A program made the translations under genes and the position numbers. A stretch of 64,000 nucleotides of DNA from Actinomyces wuliandei (GTDB lineage: Bacteria > Actinomycetota > Actinomycetes > Actinomycetales > Actinomycetaceae), in assembly GCF_004010955.1 (NCBI RefSeq), contig NZ_CP025227.1, positions 806,001 through 870,000 on the forward strand. Direction: 5' to 3'. Below the pieces are notes generated by a model. That model saw only the letters and a program-made list of their open reading frames with translations, was not told the origin of the DNA and made no database searches. Shown here one piece after another: positions 16,939 to 25,020 of the stretch (position 1 is its first letter; each line of letters begins with the position of its first letter).

Positions 16939-19900
16939 GTGAGCACCCGGAACGAAGAAGAGCCGAGCAACAAGTCAGACAGGTCGGAGGAGTCCCACGA
17001 GCCTGACCAGGATCATGGGCACAGTCGGCCCTCCAGGCCCGGTGGGTCCGGCTCCTCGTCAGCGTCCCGATCCCGATCTGTGCCTAGGTTCGGGCCTTCC
17101 GGCTCCAGACCCGGTTTTGGGGGTGGAGGTGCCCGGCCTCCGCGTACTCCCAGGACCGACAGTGTCGGCTCCGGACGACGGCGCCCTGGACCGCTGGCGC
17201 TGACGGCTCTCATCCTCGCGGTGATCGGGGGCGTGATCGTCTTCGCCTCCCAGACCTGGACGGAGGTGCTGTGGTACGACCAGGTGGGCTTCTCCCGCGT
17301 CATCTGGACCCGGTGGGTGGCTGGGGCCGCCCTGTTCCTCCTGGGATTCGTGGTCATGTTCGGTGCTGTCTACACCGCGATGTCCCGCGCCTACCAGGCC
17401 CGTGAGGTGGTCGTCCCCAGCGACGAGGCAAGCAGGAGCCTGGAGGCCTACCAGACTGCCGTCGAGCCGATGCGCAGGCTTCTGACCTGGGCCATCCCTG
17501 CCGTCCTGGGGCTGCTGGGAGCCGCCTGGGAGCTGGCTCCGCAGTGGGAGCAGGTGCTGCTGGCCATCCACAGCCAGTCCTTCGGTGTCAGGGACCCGCA
17601 GTTTGGCATCGACATGTCGTTCTACGTCTTCATCCTTCCTGTGCTCCTGACAGCGCTCGGCTACCTGTCCAACGTGGTCTTGTTCTCCGGGGTGGCCTCC
17701 GTGGCGGTCCACTACCTGTACGGCGGCATCTCCGTCTCCCGCCAGCCGCACTTCACCAGGGCCGCGCGGACCCACCTGACAGTGTTCCTCACCCTCTACG
17801 CCCTGCTGCAGGGGGGCCGTTACTGGCTGGACCGCTACACCGCGCTGTACGCCGCGAGCTCCCGGTTCGACGGGGCAGGCTACACCGACATCAACGCCGT
17901 GGTCCCGGCCAGGGCGATCCTGGCGGCGATCTCCATCGTGGTGGCTGTGCTCTTCCTGGCCTCGCTGCGGTCCCGCTCGTGGCGTCTTCCGGTGACCGGA
18001 GTGGTCGTCATGGTGGTCTCGGCCCTCCTGGTGGGGACCGCCTACCCTGCCGCGATCCAGACGTTCGTCGTCGATCCCAACGCTCAGCGCCAGGAGGCCC
18101 AGTACATCCAGCGCAACATCGACGCCACACTGGCTGCCTACGGGCTGGACGGCATCGAGACCACTGCCTACGACGCCAGGACGACTGCCGAGGCCGGACA
18201 GCTGCAGGAGGACACCGAGTCCACGACGTCCATCCGTCTGCTGGACCCCCACCTGGTGTCGCCGACCTTCCAGCAGCTCCAGCAGAACAAGCAGTACTAC
18301 TCCTTCCGCGAGACTCTCAACGTGGACCGGTACACGGTGGACTCCGCCAGCCGGGACACGGTGATCGCAGTCCGTGAGCTCAACCTGTCCGGGCTGGGGG
18401 ACAGCCAGCGCACGTGGGTCAACGAGCACACTGTCTACACTCACGGCTACGGTGTGGTCACCGCCTACGGCAACACGGTCGCCACCGGTGGCTACCCCTC
18501 CTTCTGGGAGGGCGGTATCCCCTCCTCCGGGGACCTGGGCGACTACGAGCCGCGTATCTACTTTGGCCAGGCATCAGCCGACTACTCGATCGTGGGAGGC
18601 GATGACGGCGGTACGCCCCGCGAGCTCAACTACCCCGACGACACCTCTGAGACCGGGCAGGTCAACACCACCTTCTCTGGGGACGGTGGCCCCAACGTGT
18701 CCAACCCGATCAACCGGCTCCTGTACGCCACCAGGTTCCAGGAGATGAACATCCTGTTCTCCCAGGAGGTGCGGTCCGGCTCCCAGATCCTCTACGACCG
18801 GGACCCGGCGCAGCGCGTGGCCAAGGTTGCCCCCTGGCTCACCCTGGACGGCAGCCCCTACCCGGCAGTGGTAGACGACGATGACGACCCATCGACGCCC
18901 AAGCGTGTGGTGTGGATCGTCGACGGCTACACGACGACGAACAACTACCCCTACTCCCAGCACGAGTCCCTGGAGGACACGGCCACCTCCTCCGACGGCA
19001 ACGCCGCGCTGCTGGGGGCGCCGGAGGAGTCCAACTACGTGCGCAACTCGGTCAAGGCGGTCGTGGACGCCTACGACGGCTCGGTCACCCTGTACGAGTG
19101 GGACGAGGATGACCCGATCCTCAAGGCGTGGGACTCCGTCTTCCCCGGCTCAGTCACCCCCATGAGCGAGATGAGTGCCGACCTCATGGCGCACATGCGC
19201 TACCCGGAGGACCTGTTTACCGTGCAGCGCACCATCATGGCGAGCTACCACGTCGATGACGCGGCAGAGTTCTACTCCGGTGGTGACTTCTGGAAGGTCC
19301 CGGACGACCCGACGACCTCGGAGTCCGACCTTCAGGACCCTTACTACCTGACTCTGAAGATGCCGGGGCAGGATGAGGCGACCTTCTCCCTGTCCAGCGT
19401 CTACATCATCGGAGGTAACACCAACCGCAACGTGCTGACCGGGTTCCTGGCAGTGGACTCCGAGACGGCTACCGGTGAGCCGGGGCGGCGTAACCCCAAC
19501 TACGGGCAGCTGCGGCTCCTGGAGCTGCCTCGCTCCTCCAACGTCTCTGGCCCCGGACAGGTCCAGAACATCTTCGACTCCGACCCGGAGGTGTCCCAGA
19601 CGCTGAACCTGCTGTCCCAGCAGGGCTCGGAGGTGATCAAGGGCAACCTCCTGACTCTACCGGTGGGCGGTGGTCTCCTGTACGTCCAGCCGGTGTACGT
19701 CCAGTCCTCCTCGGGGACTCAGTACCCGCTGCTGCGCAAGGTGCTGGTGGCCTTCGGTGACGAGGTCGGCTTCGCTGACACGCTCTCGGGCGCCCTGGAC
19801 CAGGTCTTTGGTGGCGACTCGGGTGCGACCACAGGTGAGGAGGCCGTGGACGGTGACGCCGGCGCGGCCAATGACACCAACGAGGCTACTGACGGGACGG

Positions 19901-20220
19901 ACCCGACCCAGAATGCCACAGCGGCTCCGGAGGAGACTGCTGAGGCCTCTGCCGAGCCGTCAGCCGAGGCCCCTGCGTCCGCCAGCGGCGAGCCGTCCGC
20001 CGAGGCCTCGGCCCCACCCTCCGCCGACACGAGCGGGTCGTCCACCGGGGACCCGCAGGCTGACCTGGACCAGGCGCTGACGGACGCGGACCAGGCGATG
20101 AGTGACGCCCAGACCGCGATGAGTGAAGGCGACTGGGAGGCCTACGGTGAGGCTCAGGACCGTCTCAACGACGCTGTGAACAGGGCTGTTGACGCCAGGG
20201 AGCGGCTCGGAGAGGGCTGA
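16939..20220 (+). CDS. UPF0182 family large membrane protein
   Basis: 1093 residues. The first 75 are basic/serine-rich; about seven membrane helices follow to residue 390 (PLALTALILAVIGGVIVFAS, WVAGAALFLLGFVVMFGAVY and others). A long extracytoplasmic domain follows with family blocks such as WVNEHTVYTHGYGVVTAYGN and ELNYPDD. From about residue 970 a low-complexity Ala/Glu/Pro/Ser tail leads to a C-terminal helix (DLDQALTDADQAMSDAQTAM). GTG at 16939 has GGAG upstream; the alternative GTG at 16933 is closer to it. Rv3193c is the mycobacterial counterpart. Function unknown. Confidence 0.9.
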   Translation: MSTRNEEEPSNKSDRSEESHEPDQDHGHSRPSRPGGSGSSSASRSRSVPRFGPSGSRPGFGGGGARPPRTPRTDSVGSGRRRPGPLALTALILAVIGGVIVFASQTWTEVLWYDQVGFSRVIWTRWVAGAALFLLGFVVMFGAVYTAMSRAYQAREVVVPSDEASRSLEAYQTAVEPMRRLLTWAIPAVLGLLGAAWELAPQWEQVLLAIHSQSFGVRDPQFGIDMSFYVFILPVLLTALGYLSNVVLFSGVASVAVHYLYGGISVSRQPHFTRAARTHLTVFLTLYALLQGGRYWLDRYTALYAASSRFDGAGYTDINAVVPARAILAAISIVVAVLFLASLRSRSWRLPVTGVVVMVVSALLVGTAYPAAIQTFVVDPNAQRQEAQYIQRNIDATLAAYGLDGIETTAYDARTTAEAGQLQEDTESTTSIRLLDPHLVSPTFQQLQQNKQYYSFRETLNVDRYTVDSASRDTVIAVRELNLSGLGDSQRTWVNEHTVYTHGYGVVTAYGNTVATGGYPSFWEGGIPSSGDLGDYEPRIYFGQASADYSIVGGDDGGTPRELNYPDDTSETGQVNTTFSGDGGPNVSNPINRLLYATRFQEMNILFSQEVRSGSQILYDRDPAQRVAKVAPWLTLDGSPYPAVVDDDDDPSTPKRVVWIVDGYTTTNNYPYSQHESLEDTATSSDGNAALLGAPEESNYVRNSVKAVVDAYDGSVTLYEWDEDDPILKAWDSVFPGSVTPMSEMSADLMAHMRYPEDLFTVQRTIMASYHVDDAAEFYSGGDFWKVPDDPTTSESDLQDPYYLTLKMPGQDEATFSLSSVYIIGGNTNRNVLTGFLAVDSETATGEPGRRNPNYGQLRLLELPRSSNVSGPGQVQNIFDSDPEVSQTLNLLSQQGSEVIKGNLLTLPVGGGLLYVQPVYVQSSSGTQYPLLRKVLVAFGDEVGFADTLSGALDQVFGGDSGATTGEEAVDGDAGAANDTNEATDGTDPTQNATAAPEETAEASAEPSAEAPASASGEPSAEASAPPSADTSGSSTGDPQADLDQALTDADQAMSDAQTAMSEGDWEAYGEAQDRLNDAVNRAVDARERLGEG

Positions 20221-20312
20221 GGAGCTCCTCCGGGGCTCCTGATCCTGATGCACCCGGACCCTTGGGCGGTTTATGTGGCCGCCTGGGTCGCGACTGGGCT
20301 GCTGTCCGTTGC

Positions 20313-20350
20313 GGGGGTGGCCGCACCGCGTTTCCGGTGCGGCCACCCCC
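20313..20350 (+). terminator. Strong hairpin terminator after the UPF0182 gene
   Basis: Perfect 16-bp arms at 20313-20328 and 20335-20350 with a CGTTTC loop, 93 bp after the UPF0182 stop. There is no T-tract, which is common for high-GC actinobacteria. Confidence 0.75.
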
Positions 20351-20443
20351 GGTCACTGCTCTGATGGATGCTGCTCGGTAGGGGCTGGTGTGCTGCGGGG
20401 AGGGGCCTGCGTGAATGGGTGACTAAAGGCACGTCTTGACGGT

Positions 20444-20473
20444 TTGCTCGACTTCAATGCGGGGCGCTAGGAT
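20444..20473 (+). promoter_or_regulatory. Candidate promoter of tRNA-fMet
   Basis: TTGCTC at 20444-20449 and TAGGAT at 20468-20473, spaced 18 bp, would start transcription a few bases before the mature tRNA. A TTGACG at 20436 is another possible -35 box but is too distant. Confidence 0.45.
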
Positions 20474-20484
20474 CACTTCACCAG

Positions 20485-20561
20485 CGCGGGGTGGAGCAGT
20501 TCGGTAGCTCGCCGGGCTCATAACCCGGAGGTCGCAGGTTCGAATCCTGCCCCCGCTACCA
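20485..20561 (+). tRNA. Initiator tRNA-Met (CAT)
   Basis: 77 nt with encoded CCA. The acceptor CGCGGGG faces CCCCGCT, so the 1-72 position is unpaired, and the anticodon stem has three G:C pairs next to the loop CTCATAA: both are initiator hallmarks. The T-loop GGTTCGAATCC is standard. It borders the accessory region to its right, a common integration position for mobile DNA, although no second copy of its 3' end was found in the window. Confidence 0.95.
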
Positions 20562-20564
20562 CCC

Positions 20565-20600
20565 CAGCGGCCCCGGCACCACCAGGTGCCGGGGCCGCTG
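20565..20600 (+). terminator. Terminator immediately after tRNA-fMet
   Basis: Perfect 16-bp arms at 20565-20580 and 20585-20600 around a four-base loop, starting four bases after the CCA end. Confidence 0.8.
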
Positions 20601-21083
20601 CCGTCCCCAGGGCGGCCGCGACCGCGGTGCCCGGCACGTAGGGGGCCGGCACCCAGGCCCCGTCAGCGGTGTGGCGCATCTCCAGGAAGTCGTCGTACTC
20701 CTGGCGTGAGTCGTAGGCGATCACGCTGATGCTGCGCGGGACGGTCGTGGTGGTGCTGTCGGTGAGGTCCTGGAACGACTCCTGGATCTCCTTGGTGGGG
20801 GCCAGGTGCGGGTCGTGGAGGAGCTTCAGGCAGGTCACCCTCCTGTTGCCCTCCAGCACCACCGTGGTGGTGTCCTCCTGGGTGACCACGGGCAGGGGGG
20901 AGGGACCCAGGCCACCCAGGAGGACGATGCTCCTTGCCAGGGCGGTCATCTCCCTGGTCTTTTTGTGTCCTTGAACATCGCTGCTATCGCGTCGTCCTGG
21001 CTCTCGATGCCGTCTCCGAGCCTGGGGTTGTCCAGGTCGAGGGCCAGGGAGGACACGGGCACCGTCGTGGTCCTGTAGGCCAT
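20601..21083 (-). pseudogene. ParB/Srx-fold-like protein, frameshifted and truncated
   Basis: ATG at 21083 follows AAGGAG and reads MAYRTTTVPVSSLALDLDNP RLGDG, a typical ParB-like N-terminus, to a premature TGA. The conserved continuation (MTALARSIVLLGGLGPSPLPVV, then VVLEGNRRVTCLKLL, the ParB 'GNRR' motif) is in another frame; adding one A to the five-base run at 20960-20964 restores a single frame. The frame then runs through alanine-rich sequence into the antisense of the tRNA, so the original C-terminal half is lost. Intact relatives are DNA-binding or phosphosulfiredoxin-like proteins of accessory regions. Confidence 0.7.
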
Positions 21084-21135
21084 GGGTGTGCTCCTTGTCT
21101 TCAGGGGTATGGCAGAGGGGTCGGGGGCAGTTTCT

Positions 21136-21435
21136 TCAGCTGGCGGCGGCCATGTCGATGGTCAGTCGCAGGTTCAGTGCGTGGGCGATGCGCCACAGGG
21201 TTGAGACGGAGGGGATCTGTCCACCGTTCTCTACGGCGGAGATGACTGACTGCTGGGTGCCCATGCGGTGGGCCAGCTCGGTCTGGGTCAGCCCGGCCTG
21301 GGTGCGTGCGGTGTAGACGAGCTCGGCGAGCCGCAGGCGGGTCTCCTCCTTGGCCTCGGCTGCGTCGAACCGGGCACGCTCGTGTGGTGTCATGGTCTCC
21401 AGGGCCTCGGCCTGCCGGAACAGTGTGGTCCTCAC
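21136..21435 (-). CDS. XRE-family helix-turn-helix protein (HigA-like antitoxin)
   Basis: 99 residues from a GTG at 21435 with AAAGGAAA upstream. The HTH is GLTQTELAHRMGTQQSVISAVENGGQIPSVSTLWRIAHAL. The preceding helix (AAEAKEETRLRLAELVYTARTQ) and small size resemble antitoxins of the HigA or HTH_37 type. No matching toxin lies immediately beside it, so it may be solitary or may regulate the neighbouring genes. Confidence 0.8.
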   Translation of the reverse strand: MRTTLFRQAEALETMTPHERARFDAAEAKEETRLRLAELVYTARTQAGLTQTELAHRMGTQQSVISAVENGGQIPSVSTLWRIAHALNLRLTIDMAAAS

Positions 21436-21552
21436 GGTCGTTTCCTTTTCTTTCGGGTCTTCTTGGCTGCTGTCTGGGTGGCTTGGCGGGTGTGGCGCGC
21501 GCGTGGGCTGGCCTGAGCCGACGCCCACGCCCCTGCCGGACGCGGGGTGGTG

Positions 21553-21882
21553 TCAGGCGGTGGCGAGGTACTTCTCGACGGCGTCGCGGATGACGGCGCT
21601 GGGGGTGGTGTCGTGGGCGGCTGCGTAGGCGTCCAGGGCTGCGCTGGTGGCCTCGGGCAGGCGGACCTGGCGGCGGGGTGAGCGACCGTGCCCGGTGGCA
21701 CGGTCGTAGCCGAGGGTGGGGCGGCCCCGCAGGATGGCGTCGAGCTCGGCGTCGCTGACGCGGGATCCGTCGCGGGGCGTGCCGTGGGCGACGGCAGGGA
21801 CCCTGCCAGCGGTGACGTCCTCGTCGTAGGCGTCGTAGTAGGCCTGGTCGGCCTCGGTGAGGGTGTGGTGGGCCTCGGTCAT
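21553..21882 (-). CDS. Ribbon-helix-helix antitoxin
   Basis: 109 residues. A C-terminal RHH unit is clear: RRQVRLPEATSAALDAYAAAHDTTPSAVIRDAVEKYLATA. The N-terminal half (EADQAYYDAYDEDVTAGRV...GRPTLGYD) would be the toxin-binding region. ATG at 21882 has AAGGAG upstream. It follows the toxin gene by 14 bp in the order toxin then antitoxin, as in BrnT/BrnA-type modules. Confidence 0.8.
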   Translation of the reverse strand: MTEAHHTLTEADQAYYDAYDEDVTAGRVPAVAHGTPRDGSRVSDAELDAILRGRPTLGYDRATGHGRSPRRQVRLPEATSAALDAYAAAHDTTPSAVIRDAVEKYLATA

Positions 21883-21896
21883 GGTGGCTCCTTGTC

Positions 21897-22167
21897 TCAG
21901 TGGCTGGTGGGCGTGACGAGGTGGTGGTAGAGGTCGGTGACCTCCATGGCGTGGAAGATGACGCGGTGTCCGCGGCCGTCCACGGCCACGCCGACCTCGA
22001 GGTAGCGCATCGCCTGCGGGTGGGGCAGGCCGATTGAACATGAAGGACCTCTCCCCTGGTCGGCGCGGCTGGAGGACGGCGTAGTTGACATGGTTGACCA
22101 CGGCGTGGACAGCGTCGTCGTGGGGGATACCGTGCCTGTCGGCCGACCGGGTGAACTCGAAGCCCAC
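21897..22167 (-). pseudogene. Toxin of an RHH-partnered TA module, frameshifted
   Basis: A frame from the GTG at 22167 gives VGFEFTRSADRHGIPHDDAVHAVVNHVNYAVLQPRRPGERSFMF; the other frame continues IGLPHPQAMRYLEVGVAV and ends VIFHAMEVTDLYHHL. Removing one A of the TTCAATC sequence joins them into one 89-residue protein. The pattern (HG..HDDA...IG.P....LLEV....VIFHAM) is that of small actinobacterial toxins paired with RHH antitoxins, related in layout to BrnT-like proteins. With the frameshift the toxin should be inactive, leaving its antitoxin orphaned. Confidence 0.6.
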
Positions 22168-22283
22168 ACAGTAATGGTAGTACCGAAATGATGGTGGGGT
22201 CAAGACCTGCGGCTGGTCCCGCCGCGACGCGGACGGGCCACCGTCACTGCACTTGGCGAGGGGACGGTGCTCGTCGTCAATGG

Positions 22284-22364
22284 CTATGCTGCTGTCTCTA
22301 CCGCTCGTGTCATGGCGGTGGCCCAGGTTTCGGGGACAGGGAGGAGGCTGGCGTGGTGGTTCAT
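22284..22364 (-). pseudogene. Integrase C-terminal remnant (copy 1)
   Basis: A 26-codon frame starting at an ATG that overlaps the previous stop ends in TAMTRAVETAA-stop, the same C-terminus as the integrase remnant at 28871. The shared DNA is a 31-bp exact repeat (22291-22321 and 28878-28908). Upstream sequence is unrelated, so only the integrase tail was captured here. Confidence 0.5.
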
Positions 22365-22663
22365 ACAGGCAGTGTCTGCCAGCCCAGGTCGGCCTGGTCT
22401 GGTGGTGTCCAGGCACAGGCACTGCCCCTAGTCACCACGGTCAGGCCGGACGCGTCGAGGTCCTGGCGGGCAAACTGGCTGGCCTGACTGTCCATGCGGG
22501 CACGTACTGCGCGGGCCACGGCCTCGCGCACCTCCTGGTCCACGCCGTCGATCTCGTCGAGATGGACGGCGCTGTAGTCTCCGTCGCGCTGGCCTGCGCA
22601 GTCGAGTGCGTAGACGGTCCCCTGGCCCGTCCGCCAGTGGATGGCCAGGTGCGTCTGGTGCAT
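22361..22663 (-). CDS. Uncharacterised small protein
   Basis: 100 residues from the ATG at 22663; an upstream ATG at 22681 lies inside a hairpin arm and is less likely. Sequence such as HLAIHWRTGQGTVYALDC, DGDYSAVHLDEIDGVDQEVREAVARAVRARMDSQASQFARQDLDASGLTV looks like a genuine soluble alpha/beta protein. It is not recognised. It sits between an XRE gene and a toxin-antitoxin pair on the same strand. Confidence 0.55.
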   Translation of the reverse strand: MHQTHLAIHWRTGQGTVYALDCAGQRDGDYSAVHLDEIDGVDQEVREAVARAVRARMDSQASQFARQDLDASGLTVVTRGSACAWTPPDQADLGWQTLPV

Positions 22664-22671
22664 CCAGGTGC

Positions 22672-22717
22672 CTACGCGCACGTAGGGGCAGTTGGCCCTG
22701 CCCCTACGTGTGCGTAG
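22672..22717. terminator. 20-bp inverted repeat directly after an XRE gene
   Basis: Arms 22672-22691 and 22698-22717 pair with one mismatch around a TTGGCC loop. The right arm touches the TAA stop of the XRE gene. Most likely a terminator; the arms also contain the shorter palindrome CTACGTGCGCGTAG, so it could bind a protein. Confidence 0.6.
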
Positions 22718-23443
22718 TTACTGTGGCTGCCGGTCTGTGCCGGGGGTGTGGGGCGCGGGAAGAGTGAGAGGCCCGGGGCTGGTGGTGAACCGGTGGCCGG
22801 CCAGGAGGACGGCGACGGCGCGCAGGGTAGCGGGAGGCGTGTCGGCAGCCAGGACGGGCACGCCCCCCTCCCCGGCGGTGTCCGCCAGGGCGTCGAGCTT
22901 GTGGACCCAGTCCTGCCAGATGACCCAGACCTCCTGAGTGGCGCCGTGGTTGATGAGGGACCGGCCGGACTCCCACCACCGGACGGTGTCGGTGGCCACG
23001 CCCAGGCGGTCAGCGAGCTGGGCCTGGTCCAGGCCCATGGTGGTGCGCAGGGCGCGCAGGACGGGGCCGGGCAGGCGGTCGGCGGCGAGCTGGGCGGCGT
23101 GCTCGGCCTCCCACCGGTCCCGGGCCGCGGACCACGACTCCAGGAACCGGGTCTGGACGGCCTGGGCCCGCGCGTGGTCGCGGTGGCCCGGGTCGGCGGC
23201 GGTGGCTGCGTGGTCGGCGGCGCGCTCGGCCGCGCGGGCGGCACGCCCGCCGCTCTCGCGCTGGATGTAGGCGACGCGGGTCAGGGCGGTGTCGGCCGGG
23301 TCGGGCCTGGTGGTCGCGGCCAGCGCCCCGGCCTGGTCGTGGCGGGTCACCTCGCGGGCCTGCGCCCTGCTGAGCAGGGCCGGGTAGCTAGTGGGCAGTG
23401 GCCAGCCCGTCCAGGCGCGCGCCTCCTCGTCGGGTCGGCTCAC
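22718..23443 (-). CDS. XRE-type helix-turn-helix protein of the accessory region
   Basis: 241 residues. A central HTH (LRTTMGLDQAQLADRLGVATDTVRWWESGRSLI) is preceded by an alanine/arginine-rich helical region (ARAAERAADHAATAADPGHRDHARAQAVQTRFLESWSAARDRW) and followed by VWVIWQDWVHKLDALADTAG. The WESGR end is typical of phage and plasmid regulators of the DUF1870/HTH type. No partner is certain. It could control neighbouring small genes. Stop abuts the hairpin at 22672-22717. Confidence 0.75.
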   Translation of the reverse strand: MSRPDEEARAWTGWPLPTSYPALLSRAQAREVTRHDQAGALAATTRPDPADTALTRVAYIQRESGGRAARAAERAADHAATAADPGHRDHARAQAVQTRFLESWSAARDRWEAEHAAQLAADRLPGPVLRALRTTMGLDQAQLADRLGVATDTVRWWESGRSLINHGATQEVWVIWQDWVHKLDALADTAGEGGVPVLAADTPPATLRAVAVLLAGHRFTTSPGPLTLPAPHTPGTDRQPQ

Positions 23444-23494
23444 GGCTCACTCCTGTCTGTCGTCTGATGGCCAGAGTATCCACCCTCTGGATCC

Positions 23495-23608
23495 TCACGG
23501 GCGGCAGGCCAGGAGGGCCGGGTCGGGACGTGTGGACAGGTCCACCATCTGGTAGGCCACCCTTGGACCCTTCGGGTCCAGGTAGGGGCTGCTCGTCGTC
23601 TCACTCAC
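23495..23608 (-). CDS. Small ORF upstream of the XRE gene
   Basis: 37 codons from a GTG at 23608 with GAGGAG nine bases upstream; product begins VSETTSSPYLDPKGPRVAYQ. It lies 51 bp before the XRE gene on the same strand. A second open frame ending in the overlapping TGA upstream of it is cysteine-rich but has no clear start. Coding status is uncertain. Confidence 0.3.
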   Translation of the reverse strand: MSETTSSPYLDPKGPRVAYQMVDLSTRPDPALLACRP

Positions 23609-23796
23609 GCTGTCACGCTCCTCGGCACGTCCGGGCACCCAGCGCCTTGCAGCCGGGCGCACTCACCCTCGTTGTGGAGCGTGGGCGCACACCTCTGCCC
23701 GCAGGAGGCTTCGTTCGCATCTGTCTTGAGTGAGGACCCAGGTCGGGTTCTTGCCTGGTCCCACAGGGACGGGCTTCACCTGTTCAGGAGGCAGAC

Positions 23797-24003
23797 ATGA
23801 GGAGCAAGGACAGCAGCAGGAACGACGACAGGAAGCACGCAGAGCCGGGGCGGCCGTGGCGGAAGAAGGCCCAGGGATGGCGCGAGGCCGTGGTGCGGCT
23901 CGCACATGATGTCAGGATTGTCGCGGGTGCCGTTAACGCCGTGGCTACTGCGGTTAAGGGGGTCGTCTGGCTGGTCCGGCTTGTTTTCCAGTGGCTGGGG
24001 TAG
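23797..24003 (+). CDS. Small cationic amphipathic protein
   Basis: 68 residues; ATG at 23797 with a strong AGGAGG seven bases upstream. The first 30 residues are highly charged (RSKDSSRNDDRKHAEPGRPWRKKAQGW). The last 38 form one continuous amphipathic/hydrophobic helix (VVRLAHDVRIVAGAVNAVATAVKGVVWLVRLVFQWLG) ending two residues after a tryptophan. It could be a small membrane-associated peptide such as a toxin or a signalling protein. No family recognised. It lies about 70 bp before the nucleotidyltransferase pair on the same strand. Confidence 0.55.
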   Translation: MRSKDSSRNDDRKHAEPGRPWRKKAQGWREAVVRLAHDVRIVAGAVNAVATAVKGVVWLVRLVFQWLG

Positions 24004-24074
24004 CCGCTGGGCGCCTGGTGGTGGGGTGCCGGTACACTTGGTGGGCGCCGAGCGGCGGAAGGGGGTGTGGGCCT

Positions 24075-24578
24075 GTGGGGGTCTTTGGTGGCCGGGTCCC
24101 GTCGGTGTCTGAGATGCTGGCCGAGGCCGAGGGGCAGGAGCCGTGGGTTGCGTCCTACACGCCGGGGGAGCCGGTGCGTCACACGGCGGCGTCCAACGCC
24201 GCCGAGGCGCGGCCCCTGGTCGCGGGTGAGGACGGCCTGGCTCTGGGGTGGCGGTTCGGGGTGCTCCAGACCCTGGACGACTACACCTCCTGCCTGCGCC
24301 GCGGCGGCGTGGAGTTCGCCAGCCAGGTCTTCACCCAGGAGCCTCCGCCCACCGGGGCGGTGGAGGTTGACGCGGCCCTCGCGGCTCTGGCTGACTTCCT
24401 GGCCGGGCGTGACGGGTGGCAGGCCCCGGCCTGGGTGGAGGAGCCCGGGCGGGTGTGCCCCAGGTGGTGGTACGCCGATGTGCCCGGGATCTTCAGGTCG
24501 GAGGCCGAGGCGCAGAGTCCTGAGGCGTTTAGGCGGCGCGGCATCCTCATCACCAGCCGGTCCCTGGCGCGGGCATGA
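24075..24578 (+). CDS. Uncharacterised partner protein of a nucleotidyltransferase pair
   Basis: 167 residues from a GTG at 24075 with GGAAGGGGG nine bases upstream; a GTG at 24105 is the alternative. Blocks include SEMLAEAEGQEPWVASYTPGEP, ASNAAEARPLVAGEDGLALGWRFGVLQTLDDYTSCLRRGGV, and FLAGRDGWQAPAWVEEPGRVCPRWWYADVPGIF...PEAFRRRGILI. The gene overlaps the next by 4 bp (ATGA). From memory, similar proteins often precede MNT/DUF6036-type nucleotidyltransferases in actinobacteria; the pair behaves like an antitoxin-toxin unit, but no function has been assigned that I know of. No DNA-binding motif seen. Confidence 0.65.
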   Translation: MGVFGGRVPSVSEMLAEAEGQEPWVASYTPGEPVRHTAASNAAEARPLVAGEDGLALGWRFGVLQTLDDYTSCLRRGGVEFASQVFTQEPPPTGAVEVDAALAALADFLAGRDGWQAPAWVEEPGRVCPRWWYADVPGIFRSEAEAQSPEAFRRRGILITSRSLARA

Positions 24579-25012
24579 GCAGCACGCCCGCCGGGGACGA
24601 GCCGCACCCTGGCCCTCCTCTGACGGGGGAGCGGCTGCTGGGGCTGTTCGGCCTGGTGGAGGAGGGGCTGGCCCGGAGGGGTGAGCACGCCGTGCTGTTC
24701 GTGGTGGGTGGAGCGGCCATAGCCCTGGCCTACGACGCCGCCCGCTCGACCCGTGACGTGGACGCCCTGTTCCGGCCCGCCCCGGTGGTCAGGGAGGTCA
24801 TCGAGGAGGTCGCCGCCCGGGAGGGGCTGGAGCCCGACTGGGTCAACGACGCGGCCAAGGGGTTCCTGCCCGGGGACGACCCCGAGGCCCGGACGGTCCT
24901 CGAGGCCAGGCACCTGCTGGTCCAGGTCGCCTCGCCGGCCTACCTGCTGGCCATGAAGATCCACTCCGGGCGGGGTAGGCGGGACATGGACGACGCGGCC
25001 AGGCTGGCGGTG

Positions 25013-25020
25013 CTGACCGG
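25013..25020. repeat. Target site duplication, left copy
   Basis: CTGACCGG, identical to 26446-26453 on the other side of the IS element. Confidence 0.92.

Noticed and set aside
20518..20600. Protein ending ...AGFEPATSGL on the minus strand
   Set aside because: This peptide is the antisense of the tRNA-fMet T-arm and anticodon region, a well-known false protein end, so the ParB-like frame was cut before it.
22130..22190. Third copy of the hairpin leader repeat
   Set aside because: Shares only the short TACCATTAC stretch with copy B and lacks the ATCAGCCCG stem.
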